From assembly GCA_015494005.1 (NCBI GenBank), contig WGCB01000560.1, positions 1 to 6,982 on the forward strand: a stretch of DNA of 6,982 bases. Direction: 5' to 3'. This document shows positions 1-5,287 of this stretch, in pieces (positions within the stretch are counted from its first letter, which is position 1; each line of letters starts with the position of its first letter). The notes under the pieces were generated by a model that worked only from the letters and a program-made list of their open reading frames with translations, did not search any database and had not been told where the DNA came from. Origin of the DNA: Caldilineaceae bacterium. Lineage in GTDB: Bacteria; Chloroflexota; Anaerolineae; Caldilineales; Caldilineaceae. Position numbers and translations under genes: made by a program.

Positions 1-16
1 CAAAGGGGGCGCCTCT

Positions 17-45
17 AGTATAGCGACTAAACGGGGTGGTGTCAA
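17..45 (-). promoter_or_regulatory. Divergent sigma70-type promoter reading off the left edge
   Basis: Read on the - strand, a perfect -35 box TTGACA (45-40) is followed after exactly 17 bp by TATACT (22-17), five of six matches to TATAAT. Transcription would begin near position 10 and leave the window leftward. Its -35 box lies 24 bp from the -35 box of the + strand promoter, so the two are back to back. No - strand start codon is visible in the remaining bases, so the driven gene must lie outside the window. TetR-type repressors are often encoded divergently from a target, so this gene may be another target of the regulator. The boxes are seen directly; activity is inferred. Confidence 0.6.
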
Positions 46-69
46 GAAGAAAAAATCGCGTCCAGCCCC

Positions 70-98
70 TTGACAGCCCGGGGGAATGGCGCTACAAT
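70..98 (+). promoter_or_regulatory. Sigma70-type promoter of the efflux operon
   Basis: A perfect -35 hexamer TTGACA (70-75) is separated by 17 bp from TACAAT (93-98), five of six matches to the -10 consensus. The predicted start of transcription is near 105, which leaves a leader of about 70 nucleotides before the regulator's ATG at 175. No other promoter-like sequence was seen before the transporter genes, and those genes follow at short distances, so one transcript probably carries the regulator and the transporter. The AT-rich palindrome immediately downstream suggests control by a repressor that blocks initiation or early elongation. Confidence 0.68.
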
Positions 99-110
99 TT
101 GAGTGAATTC

Positions 111-143
111 CGAATTATCATTCAATTTTTGAATTATCGTTCG
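111..143. promoter_or_regulatory. Candidate TetR-family operator (33-bp palindrome with two half-sites)
   Basis: The left arm CGAATTATCATTCAA (111-125) and right arm TTGAATTATCGTTCG (129-143), separated by TTT, are complementary at 12 of 15 positions; the inner six bases of each arm and the outer four pair perfectly. The same sequence also reads as a direct repeat, GAATTATCATTC (112-123) and GAATTATCGTTC (131-142), 19 bp apart. The first copy is itself a near palindrome (GAAT...ATTC). This arrangement fits binding of one or two TetR-type dimers. It sits at about +6 to +38 relative to the predicted transcription start and stands out as an AT-rich island in very GC-rich DNA. The symmetry is seen; the binding partner is inferred from the adjacent regulator gene. 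Confidence 0.6.
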
Positions 144-174
144 TATCTTTGACCCACCCGCCCCGAGTCGATCC

Positions 175-813
175 ATGTCACGTGTGCAACGCCGTCGCGA
201 CCGCCGCCGCCAGGAGCTCGTTCACCTGGCCCGGCAGATCATCGCCCGCAAAGGCATCTCCGGCCTCACGGTCCAGGACGTGACCGAGGCCGCGGACATG
301 GCCGTGGGCAGCTTCTACACCTACTTCCCCAGCAAGGAGGCCCTCCTGGAGGCCGCCATCTGGGAGGATCTCCAGCGCCTGGGGGATCCGGACAACCCGG
401 CCGTCCAGGATCTGCCCCTGGACCAGCGCCGCCAGGCCCAGCTCCACCAGACCTTCGCCTTCGTGGAGGCCCACCGGGAGCTGATGCAGGCCGTCTTCGG
501 GCCCGGCGGCTCCCCGGAGCAGCTGGAACGGGGCATGGCCCTCCTGGAGCGCCGGGTGCGAGAGGGCATCGCCAAGACCACCCCCCTGCCCGAGTCCGTC
601 ATCGAGTGGATGGCGCCGCTGCTGAGCGGGCTCATCGCCGGGGGCATCCGCTACCTCCTGGCCCACCCGGAGGTGAGCGCGGCGGAGATGGCCGCCCGCA
701 CCGTCAGCCTGTTGCGCCCCATCCAGGCGCAGTTGGCCTCCCCGGGGAGGGGCCCGGATGCCGCCTCGAGCGCCCCTGAGGAGCCCAGCTCGACACCATC
801 GCAGCCCGCCTGA
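175..813 (+). CDS. TetR/AcrR-family transcriptional repressor
   Basis: A 212-residue protein, normal length for the family. It starts with a strongly basic segment (residues 4-12, mostly Arg) leading into a TetR-type helix-turn-helix at about 13-60. The diagnostic part is TVQDVTEAADMAVGSFYTYF (32-51) followed by PSKEALLEAAI, the typical recognition helix and FxSKEaLl motif. The rest (about 70-190) would be the helical ligand-binding and dimerisation domain, with a hydrophobic helix at about 145-165 (MAPLLSGLIAGGIRYLL). The last 20 residues are a Pro/Ser-rich tail and probably disordered. ATG 175 is the natural start because it just precedes the basic HTH arm, although no strong Shine-Dalgarno is present. 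It is the first gene of the operon and is 48 bp from the first permease, so it probably represses its own transcription and the transporter through the palindrome at 111-143. The E. coli counterpart by context is CecR, but orthology cannot be shown here and the ligand is unknown. Confidence 0.92.
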   Translation: MSRVQRRRDRRRQELVHLARQIIARKGISGLTVQDVTEAADMAVGSFYTYFPSKEALLEAAIWEDLQRLGDPDNPAVQDLPLDQRRQAQLHQTFAFVEAHRELMQAVFGPGGSPEQLERGMALLERRVREGIAKTTPLPESVIEWMAPLLSGLIAGGIRYLLAHPEVSAAEMAARTVSLLRPIQAQLASPGRGPDAASSAPEEPSSTPSQPA

Positions 814-852
814 GCCCGCCCTGCATCCGCCTGGGCTGGGAGGAGTTGGAGC

Positions 853-857
853 GAGGT
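853..857 (+). promoter_or_regulatory. Ribosome binding site of permease 1
   Basis: GAGGT four bases before ATG 862 matches part of the AGGAGGTGA consensus and fixes the start. A second purine run GGGAGGAG at 838-845 is too far from the start to serve it. Confidence 0.55.
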
Positions 858-861
858 CATC

Positions 862-1959
862 ATGTCCATCCGTCGCCTCTGGGCCATTCTGCGAAAAGAG
901 TTCCGCCACATCCTGCGGGACCGGCGCATCCTCTTCATGGTGACCGTTTCCCCGGCCATCATGCTCATGGCCTTCGCCTACGTCTTCTCCTTCGATCTGA
1001 ACCCCACCCGGATGGCGGTCTTCGACCAGGACCGCAGCCCCCACTCTCGCCAGCTGGTCCTCGCGCTGAGCCAGGACCGCAACCTGATCCCCGCGGGCGA
1101 GGTGGCCCGCTATCCGGATCTGCGGCGGGAGATGCAGGCCGGCCGCATCAAGCTGGGGCTGGTCATCCCACCGGGCTTCGGCGCGGACCTGGCGGCCGGG
1201 CGGCAGACCCAGGTGCAGGTCCTGGGGGATGGCTCCGACGCCATCAACACCAGCACCCAGATGGCCCTCCTGGCCCGGCGCATCGACGAGTGGAGCCAGC
1301 CCTTCCGCTCCCGGGCTCTGCCCCAGCCGGTGGAGCTCCAGGCCGAAACCCTCTACAACCCGGACATCAAGGGGCGGTGGAGCATGGTGCCGGCGCTCCT
1401 GGCCATTGCCATGATCCTGCCCAGCATGTCCGTGGCTCTGGCCCTGGCCCGGGAGAAGGAGCTGGGCAGCTTCGAGAGCCTGGCGGCCACGCCGGTGCAG
1501 GCGCCGGAGTACATCCTGGGCAAGCTCGCTCCCTACATGGTTTTCGGGGTGATCAGCGCCGGGCTGGCCATCGCCGTGGCGGTGCTCTGGTTCCGGGTGC
1601 CCATGCGGGGCCGCTATCTGGACCTGATGGGCTTCACCCTCCTCTATCTCTGGGCCACTTTGGGCATCAGCATCTTCGTCTCCAGTTTCATCACCAACCA
1701 GAGCACCGCGCTGCGGGCCGTGTTGCTCCTCTTCCTGGTGCCCAGCTTCTTCTTGACCGGCCTGATCATCCCCATCGACGAGCAGGCCCGGCTGGTGGCC
1801 TACTCCCTGCCCGCCACCCACTACGTGGCCATCAACCGGGCCGTTTTCCTGAAGGGGCTGAGCTGGGGTCCCCTGGGCTTTCACGCCTTCCTGCTCCTGG
1901 CCATGGGGCTCCTCTCCACCGTGTTGACCGTGCTCAGCTTCCGCAAGCGGGTGGGCTGA
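862..1959 (+). CDS. ABC-2 type transporter permease 1 (YbhS/YbhR-like)
   Basis: A 365-residue membrane subunit of an ABC exporter, with the layout of the ABC-2 permeases that include E. coli YbhS/YbhR. A basic amphipathic N-terminus (LWAILRKEFRHILRDRR, 6-22) leads into a first membrane helix (about 23-43). A large extracytoplasmic domain follows (about 45-170) and ends in the family motif LYNP (164-167). A cluster of about five further helices comes next (about 175-195, 224-244, 255-276, 286-304, 341-360). The family signature REKELGSFESL (197-207), followed by ATP, is the cytoplasmic coupling segment after helix 2, and FFLTGLIIPI (296-305) matches the conserved late-helix motif. It should pair with permease 2 to form the channel driven by the two downstream ATPases. 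The substrate is not readable; relatives export drugs or cations. Start ATG 862 is preferred because of the GAGGT site. Confidence 0.93.
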   Translation: MSIRRLWAILRKEFRHILRDRRILFMVTVSPAIMLMAFAYVFSFDLNPTRMAVFDQDRSPHSRQLVLALSQDRNLIPAGEVARYPDLRREMQAGRIKLGLVIPPGFGADLAAGRQTQVQVLGDGSDAINTSTQMALLARRIDEWSQPFRSRALPQPVELQAETLYNPDIKGRWSMVPALLAIAMILPSMSVALALAREKELGSFESLAATPVQAPEYILGKLAPYMVFGVISAGLAIAVAVLWFRVPMRGRYLDLMGFTLLYLWATLGISIFVSSFITNQSTALRAVLLLFLVPSFFLTGLIIPIDEQARLVAYSLPATHYVAINRAVFLKGLSWGPLGFHAFLLLAMGLLSTVLTVLSFRKRVG

Positions 1960-1977
1960 GGTGTCGTGTCAAGTCCT

Positions 1978-2013
1978 GAATCCCGAATCCCGTATCCCGA
2001 ATCCCGTACTCCC
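1978..2013 (+). repeat. Heptamer tandem repeat (GAATCCC type) between the permease genes
   Basis: Successive 7-bp units read GAATCCC (1978), GAATCCC (1985), GTATCCC (1992), GAATCCC (1999) and the degenerate eight-base GTACTCCC (2006). The array ends six bases before ATG 2020 and leaves no room for a Shine-Dalgarno there. The unit has no stop codon in any forward frame, so it can be translated as Pro-Glu-Ser-Arg type peptide if an upstream start is used. Similar short heptamer arrays are known between genes in several bacterial lineages. Confidence 0.9.
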
Positions 2014-2019
2014 AGACCC

Positions 2020-3138
2020 ATGCTCCGCCAGATCCTCAACATCGCCTGGAAAGAGTTCCTGCAGATCCGTCGGGACAGGTTCCTGATCCTCTTCCTGATC
2101 CTGGCGCCCACCATGCAGCTGGTCCTCATCTCCCGCAACACTGCTCGGGGCCTGCGAGATGTTTCCGTGGCCGTGCTGGATCTGGACCAATCCACCCTGA
2201 GCCGGGAGTTCATCCAGGAGCTGGACGTGACCCAGGAGATGGTGGTGCGCTACTACCCCCGCACCCACCAGACCCTACACCGGCTCCTGGACGACGGCCA
2301 GGTCCAGGTGGGGATCGTCGTGCCCCAGGGCTTCCAACGCCGCTTCCGCAGCCCCACGGAGGCCCCGGCCCAGCTCCAGGCCCTGGTGGACGGCACCAAC
2401 ATCCTCATTGGGGCCAACGCGGAGCCGGTGATCAACGGGGTGCTGGGTCGCCTCGTCCAGCGTCACCTGCAGCTGCCGCCCGGGGTGGATCTGGGGGGCG
2501 TCCAGGTCCATTCCAGCGCCCTCTTCAACCCCACCTTCGACATCCAGTGGTTCATCATCCCCTCCACCCTGGCGTTCATCACCTACCAGGTGGCCCTGGT
2601 GCTGGCTGCCACCGGCTTCGTGCGGGAGAAGGAGATCGGCACCCTGGAGCAGCTGCTCATCACCCCCATCCGCCGGCTGGAGCTGATCCTGGGCAAGGCG
2701 GCGCCCTCGGTGATCCTGGGCTTCCTGAACTTCCTGCTCCTCACCGGCGTGCAGACCGGGGGCTACCACATTCCCATCCGGGGCAGCTTCGCCCTGTTGA
2801 TGGCCCTGGGCCTGACTGCCATCGTCGCAGTGGTGGGCGTGGGCACGGTCATCTCCATCGTCAGCCAGAGCCAGCAGCAGGCCGTGCTCCTGGTCTTCCT
2901 CCTGGCCATCCTGGAGGTGACCATCAGCGGCTACCTCCTGCCCGTGGAGAGCATGCCCCTGGTCATGCGGGGGCTGGCCCAGATCTCGCCCCTGCAGCAC
3001 TTCATGACCGCCTACCGGGCCGTCATCCTGCAGGGCTCCACCCTGTCCATGATCTTGCCCCACTTCCTGGCTCTTCTGGGCCTGGCCGCCGGGACCGGAG
3101 CCGTGGCCTGGCGGGCCTTCAGCCGCCATGTGGCGTGA
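2020..3138 (+). CDS. ABC-2 type transporter permease 2 (YbhR/YbhS-like)
   Basis: A 372-residue partner of permease 1 with the same architecture. It has a basic amphipathic N-terminus (IAWKEFLQIRRDR, 8-20), helix 1 (about 21-37), an extracytoplasmic domain (about 40-175) ending near LFNP (168-171), and further helices at about 177-199, 227-246, 257-282, 288-307 and 344-363. The coupling motif is REKEIGTLEQLLITPI (202-217), closer to consensus than in permease 1. SGYLLPVESMP (303-313) and PLQHFMTAYRAVILQG (324-339) are typical of the YbhR/YbhS group. ATG 2020 is chosen because the protein then aligns end to end with permease 1. An in-frame GTG at 1966 would add 18 residues encoded by the heptamer repeat and has GAGGT three bases upstream, overlapping the stop of permease 1. 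That start is a real alternative and would give 390 residues. Confidence 0.93.
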   Translation: MLRQILNIAWKEFLQIRRDRFLILFLILAPTMQLVLISRNTARGLRDVSVAVLDLDQSTLSREFIQELDVTQEMVVRYYPRTHQTLHRLLDDGQVQVGIVVPQGFQRRFRSPTEAPAQLQALVDGTNILIGANAEPVINGVLGRLVQRHLQLPPGVDLGGVQVHSSALFNPTFDIQWFIIPSTLAFITYQVALVLAATGFVREKEIGTLEQLLITPIRRLELILGKAAPSVILGFLNFLLLTGVQTGGYHIPIRGSFALLMALGLTAIVAVVGVGTVISIVSQSQQQAVLLVFLLAILEVTISGYLLPVESMPLVMRGLAQISPLQHFMTAYRAVILQGSTLSMILPHFLALLGLAAGTGAVAWRAFSRHVA

Positions 3139-3141
3139 GCC

Positions 3142-3189
3142 GTGAAGCATGTCGTGAAGAATGTCGTGAAGAATGTCGTGAAGAATGTG
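3142..3189 (+). repeat. 12-bp tandem repeat, four copies, after permease 2
   Basis: Four adjacent 12-bp units start at 3142, 3154, 3166 and 3178. The consensus is GTGAAGAATGTC; the first unit has GCATG instead of GAATG and the last ends in G. The array begins three bases after the permease 2 stop codon. Each unit starts with GTG in the same reading frame as the downstream ATPase, so translated units would read Val-Lys-Asn-Val. A start at GTG 3142 would place this repeat inside the ATPase, but no Shine-Dalgarno supports that. Confidence 0.95.
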
Positions 3190-3192
3190 GAG
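3189..3192 (+). promoter_or_regulatory. Ribosome binding site favouring ATG 3202
   Basis: GGAG, formed where the last 12-bp repeat unit meets unique sequence, lies nine bases before ATG 3202. The later candidate ATG 3265 has no purine-rich sequence before it, because the heptamer region occupies that position. Confidence 0.45.
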
Positions 3193-3201
3193 AAACAGTC
3201 C

Positions 3202-4203
3202 ATGTCCGCCCGTTCCCAGCTGCCGAACGCCGAATCCCGTTTCCCGAATTCCGTCCACCATTCCATGAACGCCATCGAGACCCACCAGCTCCATCGCCGT
3301 TTCCGCCGCACCGTCGCGGTCAAGGCCCTGGACCTGGCCATCCCCCAGGGGATCATCTACGGCCTCATCGGGCCGGACGGGGCCGGCAAGACCACCACCC
3401 TGCGCATGCTGGCCGGGGTGCTCAAGCCCTCCTCCGGCCAGGCCAGGGTCCTGGGCCAGGACGTGGTGCGAGACCCCGAGGCCCTGCGTCCCCACCTGGG
3501 CTACATGCCCCAGCACTTCAGCCTGTATGGGGACCTCTCCGTGCTGGAGAACCTCCGCTTCTTCGCGGAGATCTACGGCGTCCCCAGGAAGGAGCGGGCC
3601 GCGCGCATCCAACGGCTGCTGCGCTTCGCCCAGCTGGAGGCCTTCGCCCAGCGGCCCGCGGCCAAGCTCTCTGGCGGCATGAAGAAGAAGCTGGGGCTGG
3701 CCTGCGCCCTGGTCCACAGCCCCCGGATCCTGCTCCTGGACGAGCCCACCAACGGCGTGGACCCTGTCAGCCGCCGGGAGTTCTGGGACATCCTGGGGGA
3801 GCTCTACCTGCAGGGGGTGACCATCCTCATCACCACCCCGTACATGGACGAGGCGGAGCGCTGCAACCTGGTGGGGCTCATGTTCCAGGGGACGATCATC
3901 CAGCAGGGGGAGCCCGAGGCCCTGCGCCGCCTGGCCCCGGGAGAGCTGCTGGTGCTCTACGCGCCGGACCTGCTGCGGGTGGAGCAGCTCCTGGCCCGCT
4001 TCCCGGACATCCTCTCCCTGCAGGTCTACGGGGACCGGCTGCACCTCTTCGTGGCCGACGCCCAGGCGTCCAGGCCCCGGCTGGAGGCCTTCCTGCGGGA
4101 GCGGGGCGTGGCCTTCACTGCCCTCTACCAGGACGAGCCCCGGCTGGAGGAGGCCTTCGTCCACCTGATCCGCCAGGCCCAGGCTCGCCAGGCCGCGGCC
4201 TAG
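3202..4203 (+). CDS. ABC transporter ATPase 1 (equivalent to the N-terminal half of YbhF)
   Basis: A nucleotide-binding subunit of 333 residues from this start. It has Walker A GPDGAGKTT (57-65), Q-loop Gln104 in YMPQHFSLYGDLSV, ABC signature LSGGM (156-160), Walker B LLLDEP (177-182) with catalytic Glu181, and the D-loop at GVDP. The switch region reads TTPYMDEAE, so the usual histidine is Pro213. The GPDGAGKTT Walker A and the missing histidine both recall the first half of E. coli YbhF. After about 245 comes a C-terminal regulatory-type extension ending in a LEEAFVHLI motif. ATG 3202 has GGAG nine bases upstream, but homology begins only at MNAIETHQL. ATG 3265 (312 residues) is therefore a strong alternative, and the first 21 residues would be repeat-derived. 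It should form a heterodimer with ATPase 2. Confidence 0.92.
   Translation: MSARSQLPNAESRFPNSVHHSMNAIETHQLHRRFRRTVAVKALDLAIPQGIIYGLIGPDGAGKTTTLRMLAGVLKPSSGQARVLGQDVVRDPEALRPHLGYMPQHFSLYGDLSVLENLRFFAEIYGVPRKERAARIQRLLRFAQLEAFAQRPAAKLSGGMKKKLGLACALVHSPRILLLDEPTNGVDPVSRREFWDILGELYLQGVTILITTPYMDEAERCNLVGLMFQGTIIQQGEPEALRRLAPGELLVLYAPDLLRVEQLLARFPDILSLQVYGDRLHLFVADAQASRPRLEAFLRERGVAFTALYQDEPRLEEAFVHLIRQAQARQAAA
3211..3259 (+). repeat. Degenerate heptamer array related to the one at 1978-2013
   Basis: Seven 7-bp units stay in phase: CGTTCCC, AGCTGCC, GAACGCC, GAATCCC, GTTTCCC, GAATTCC, GTCCACC. The central units are clearly the same family as the GAATCCC array before permease 2, and the outer ones are eroded. 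The array lies between the two candidate ATPase 1 starts (ATG 3202 and ATG 3265) and is open in the ATPase reading frame, where it encodes a segment containing PNAESRFPNS. Confidence 0.7.
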
Positions 4204-4213
4204 CCCAGCCCGT

Positions 4214-4237
4214 GTCGACTTTTCGACCGACCGGTGA
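4214..4237 (+). promoter_or_regulatory. Short ATPase 1-ATPase 2 spacer with small hairpin and GGTGA ribosome binding site
   Basis: The 40-bp spacer has a 5-bp inverted repeat GTCGA-CTTT-TCGAC (4214-4227) and then GGTGA (4233-4237), six bases before ATG 4244, which matches the 3' part of the Shine-Dalgarno consensus. The hairpin is too weak, and lacks a following T-run, to be a terminator. This is the only junction after permease 1 without a clear tandem repeat. Confidence 0.35.
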
Positions 4238-4243
4238 TCCACC

Positions 4244-5287
4244 ATGACCGTGCCCACGGACATCCCAGCCCAGCCCAGTCCGCCGGACCAACGCCCCGTC
4301 GCGGTGAGGGTCCGGGATCTCACCAAGAAGTTTGGGGATTTCGTGGCCGTGGACCACATCAGCTTCCAGGTCCAGGTCGGGGAGATCTTTGGCTTCCTGG
4401 GGCCCAACGGCTCGGGCAAGACCACCACCATCCGCATGCTCCTGGGCCTCATCCGCCCCACGGAGGGGGAGGCCTGGGTCCTGGGCATGGACGTGCTCCG
4501 GGAGCCGGCTGCCATCGCCCGGCGGGTGGGCTACATGAGCCAGAAGTTCAGCCTCTACCCGGATCTGACCGGGGACGAGAACCTGACCTTCTACGGCCGG
4601 GCCTATGGGCTGCGGGGGCGGGCACTGGCCCGGCGCAAGGACGAGGTGCTGGAGCTCACCGGGCTGAGCCGGCAGCGGCATCGCCTGGCCGCCAACCTGG
4701 CCGGGGGCTGGCAGCAGCGCCTGGCCCTGGCCGCGGCCATCCTGCACCAGCCGGAGCTCCTCTTCCTGGACGAGCCCACCGCGGGCGTGGACCCGGTGAG
4801 CCGGCGCCACTTCTGGCGGCTCCTCTACGATCTGGCCGCCCAGGGGACCACCATCTTTGTCACCACCCACTACATGGACGAGGCGGAGCAGTGCCATCGC
4901 CTGGCCTTCATCCACCGAGGGCGGATCATCGCCCTGGGGCCGCCGGGGCAGATCAAACGGGAGCGCATGCCCGGCCAGGTGGTGGAGATCATCTGCCAGC
5001 AGCCCCAGGTGGGCATCCAGGCCCTGCGGGAGGCGGGCATCCCCGAGGTGGCCCTCTACGGCAAGCGCATCCACGCCGCCGGGCCGGATCTGGAAGCCCG
5101 CTTGCCCGCCCTGGAGGAGCTCCTGCGCCGGGCCGGGGCTGGCCCCATCACCCTGCGGATCATCCCGCCCTCCCTGGAGGACGTGTTCATCGCCAATGTG
5201 AAGGAAACGGCCAGCGTGAAGGAAACGGCCAGCATGAAGGAGAATGTCTCGGATGAAGGACGAACGACGGAGGACGGAGGACGGTAG
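4244..5287 (+). CDS. ABC transporter ATPase 2 (equivalent to the C-terminal half of YbhF)
   Basis: A 347-residue nucleotide-binding subunit. A proline-rich N-terminus (about 1-20) precedes LTKKFGDFVAVDHISF (26-41) and GEIFGFLGPNGSGKTT (46-61, Walker A 53-60), close in wording to the second half of E. coli YbhF. Gln100 is the Q-loop. The signature position reads LAGGW (152-156), so the Ser that contacts ATP in LSGGQ is Ala and the last Gly-Gln is Gly-Trp. Walker B LLFLDEP (172-178) with Glu177, the D-loop GVDP and the switch His209 in TTHYMDEAE are intact. The C-terminal domain ends with the usual LEDVFI motif (311-316). About 30 further residues, from 319, are encoded entirely by the 18-bp and 7-bp repeats, are highly charged, and lie outside the family fold. 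The gene overlaps the next one by 35 bp. It probably pairs with ATPase 1, supplying the competent Walker/His set. Confidence 0.94.
   Translation: MTVPTDIPAQPSPPDQRPVAVRVRDLTKKFGDFVAVDHISFQVQVGEIFGFLGPNGSGKTTTIRMLLGLIRPTEGEAWVLGMDVLREPAAIARRVGYMSQKFSLYPDLTGDENLTFYGRAYGLRGRALARRKDEVLELTGLSRQRHRLAANLAGGWQQRLALAAAILHQPELLFLDEPTAGVDPVSRRHFWRLLYDLAAQGTTIFVTTHYMDEAEQCHRLAFIHRGRIIALGPPGQIKRERMPGQVVEIICQQPQVGIQALREAGIPEVALYGKRIHAAGPDLEARLPALEELLRRAGAGPITLRIIPPSLEDVFIANVKETASVKETASMKENVSDEGRTTEDGGR
5198..5251 (+). repeat. 18-bp tandem repeat at the end of ATPase 2
   Basis: Two perfect copies of GTGAAGGAAACGGCCAGC (5198-5215 and 5216-5233) are followed by a third degenerate unit beginning ATGAAGGAGAATG (5234-5251). 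The unit is a multiple of three, so it keeps the ATPase frame and encodes VKETAS twice, then MKENVS. The degenerate copy converts GAAGGAAA to GAAGGAGA, and this provides the Shine-Dalgarno of the next gene. Confidence 0.93.
5237..5242 (+). promoter_or_regulatory. Ribosome binding site of the HlyD-type gene, inside a repeat unit
   Basis: AAGGAG ends ten bases before ATG 5253 but only one base before ATG 5244, so it favours 5253 as the translation start. It lies within the coding sequence of ATPase 2, in the third copy of the 18-bp repeat. Confidence 0.5.

Noticed and set aside
737..750. Perfect 14-bp palindrome CCTCCCCGGGGAGG near the end of the regulator gene
   Set aside because: It has no loop for a hairpin, lies in a Pro/Gly-coding stretch, and such palindromes are likely by chance at this GC content.
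178..1884. Long open frame on the - strand opposite the regulator and permease 1
   Set aside because: Its Gly/His/Gln/Glu-rich text has no domain, and it mirrors the codon bias of the well-supported + strand genes; expected in very GC-rich DNA.
3142..3270. A CRISPR array or small RNA gene in the repeats before ATPase 1
   Set aside because: Units are 12 and 7 bp and directly adjacent without unique spacers, unlike CRISPR, and there is no promoter or terminator for a separate RNA.
4214..4227. Hairpin GTCGA-CTTT-TCGAC between the ATPases as a terminator
   Set aside because: Only five base pairs, no T-run after it, and the next gene begins 17 bp later with a usable ribosome binding site.
2547..4247. 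566-codon + strand open frame in another phase over permease 2 and ATPase 1
   Set aside because: Pro/Gly/Ala/His/Arg-rich translation with no motif, while the overlapped frame has complete permease and ATPase signatures.
2275..4515. Very long (746-codon) - strand open frame opposite permease 2 and both ATPases
   Set aside because: Low-complexity HQEGDLVP-rich translation that spans three clear + strand genes and their junctions; a codon-bias shadow.
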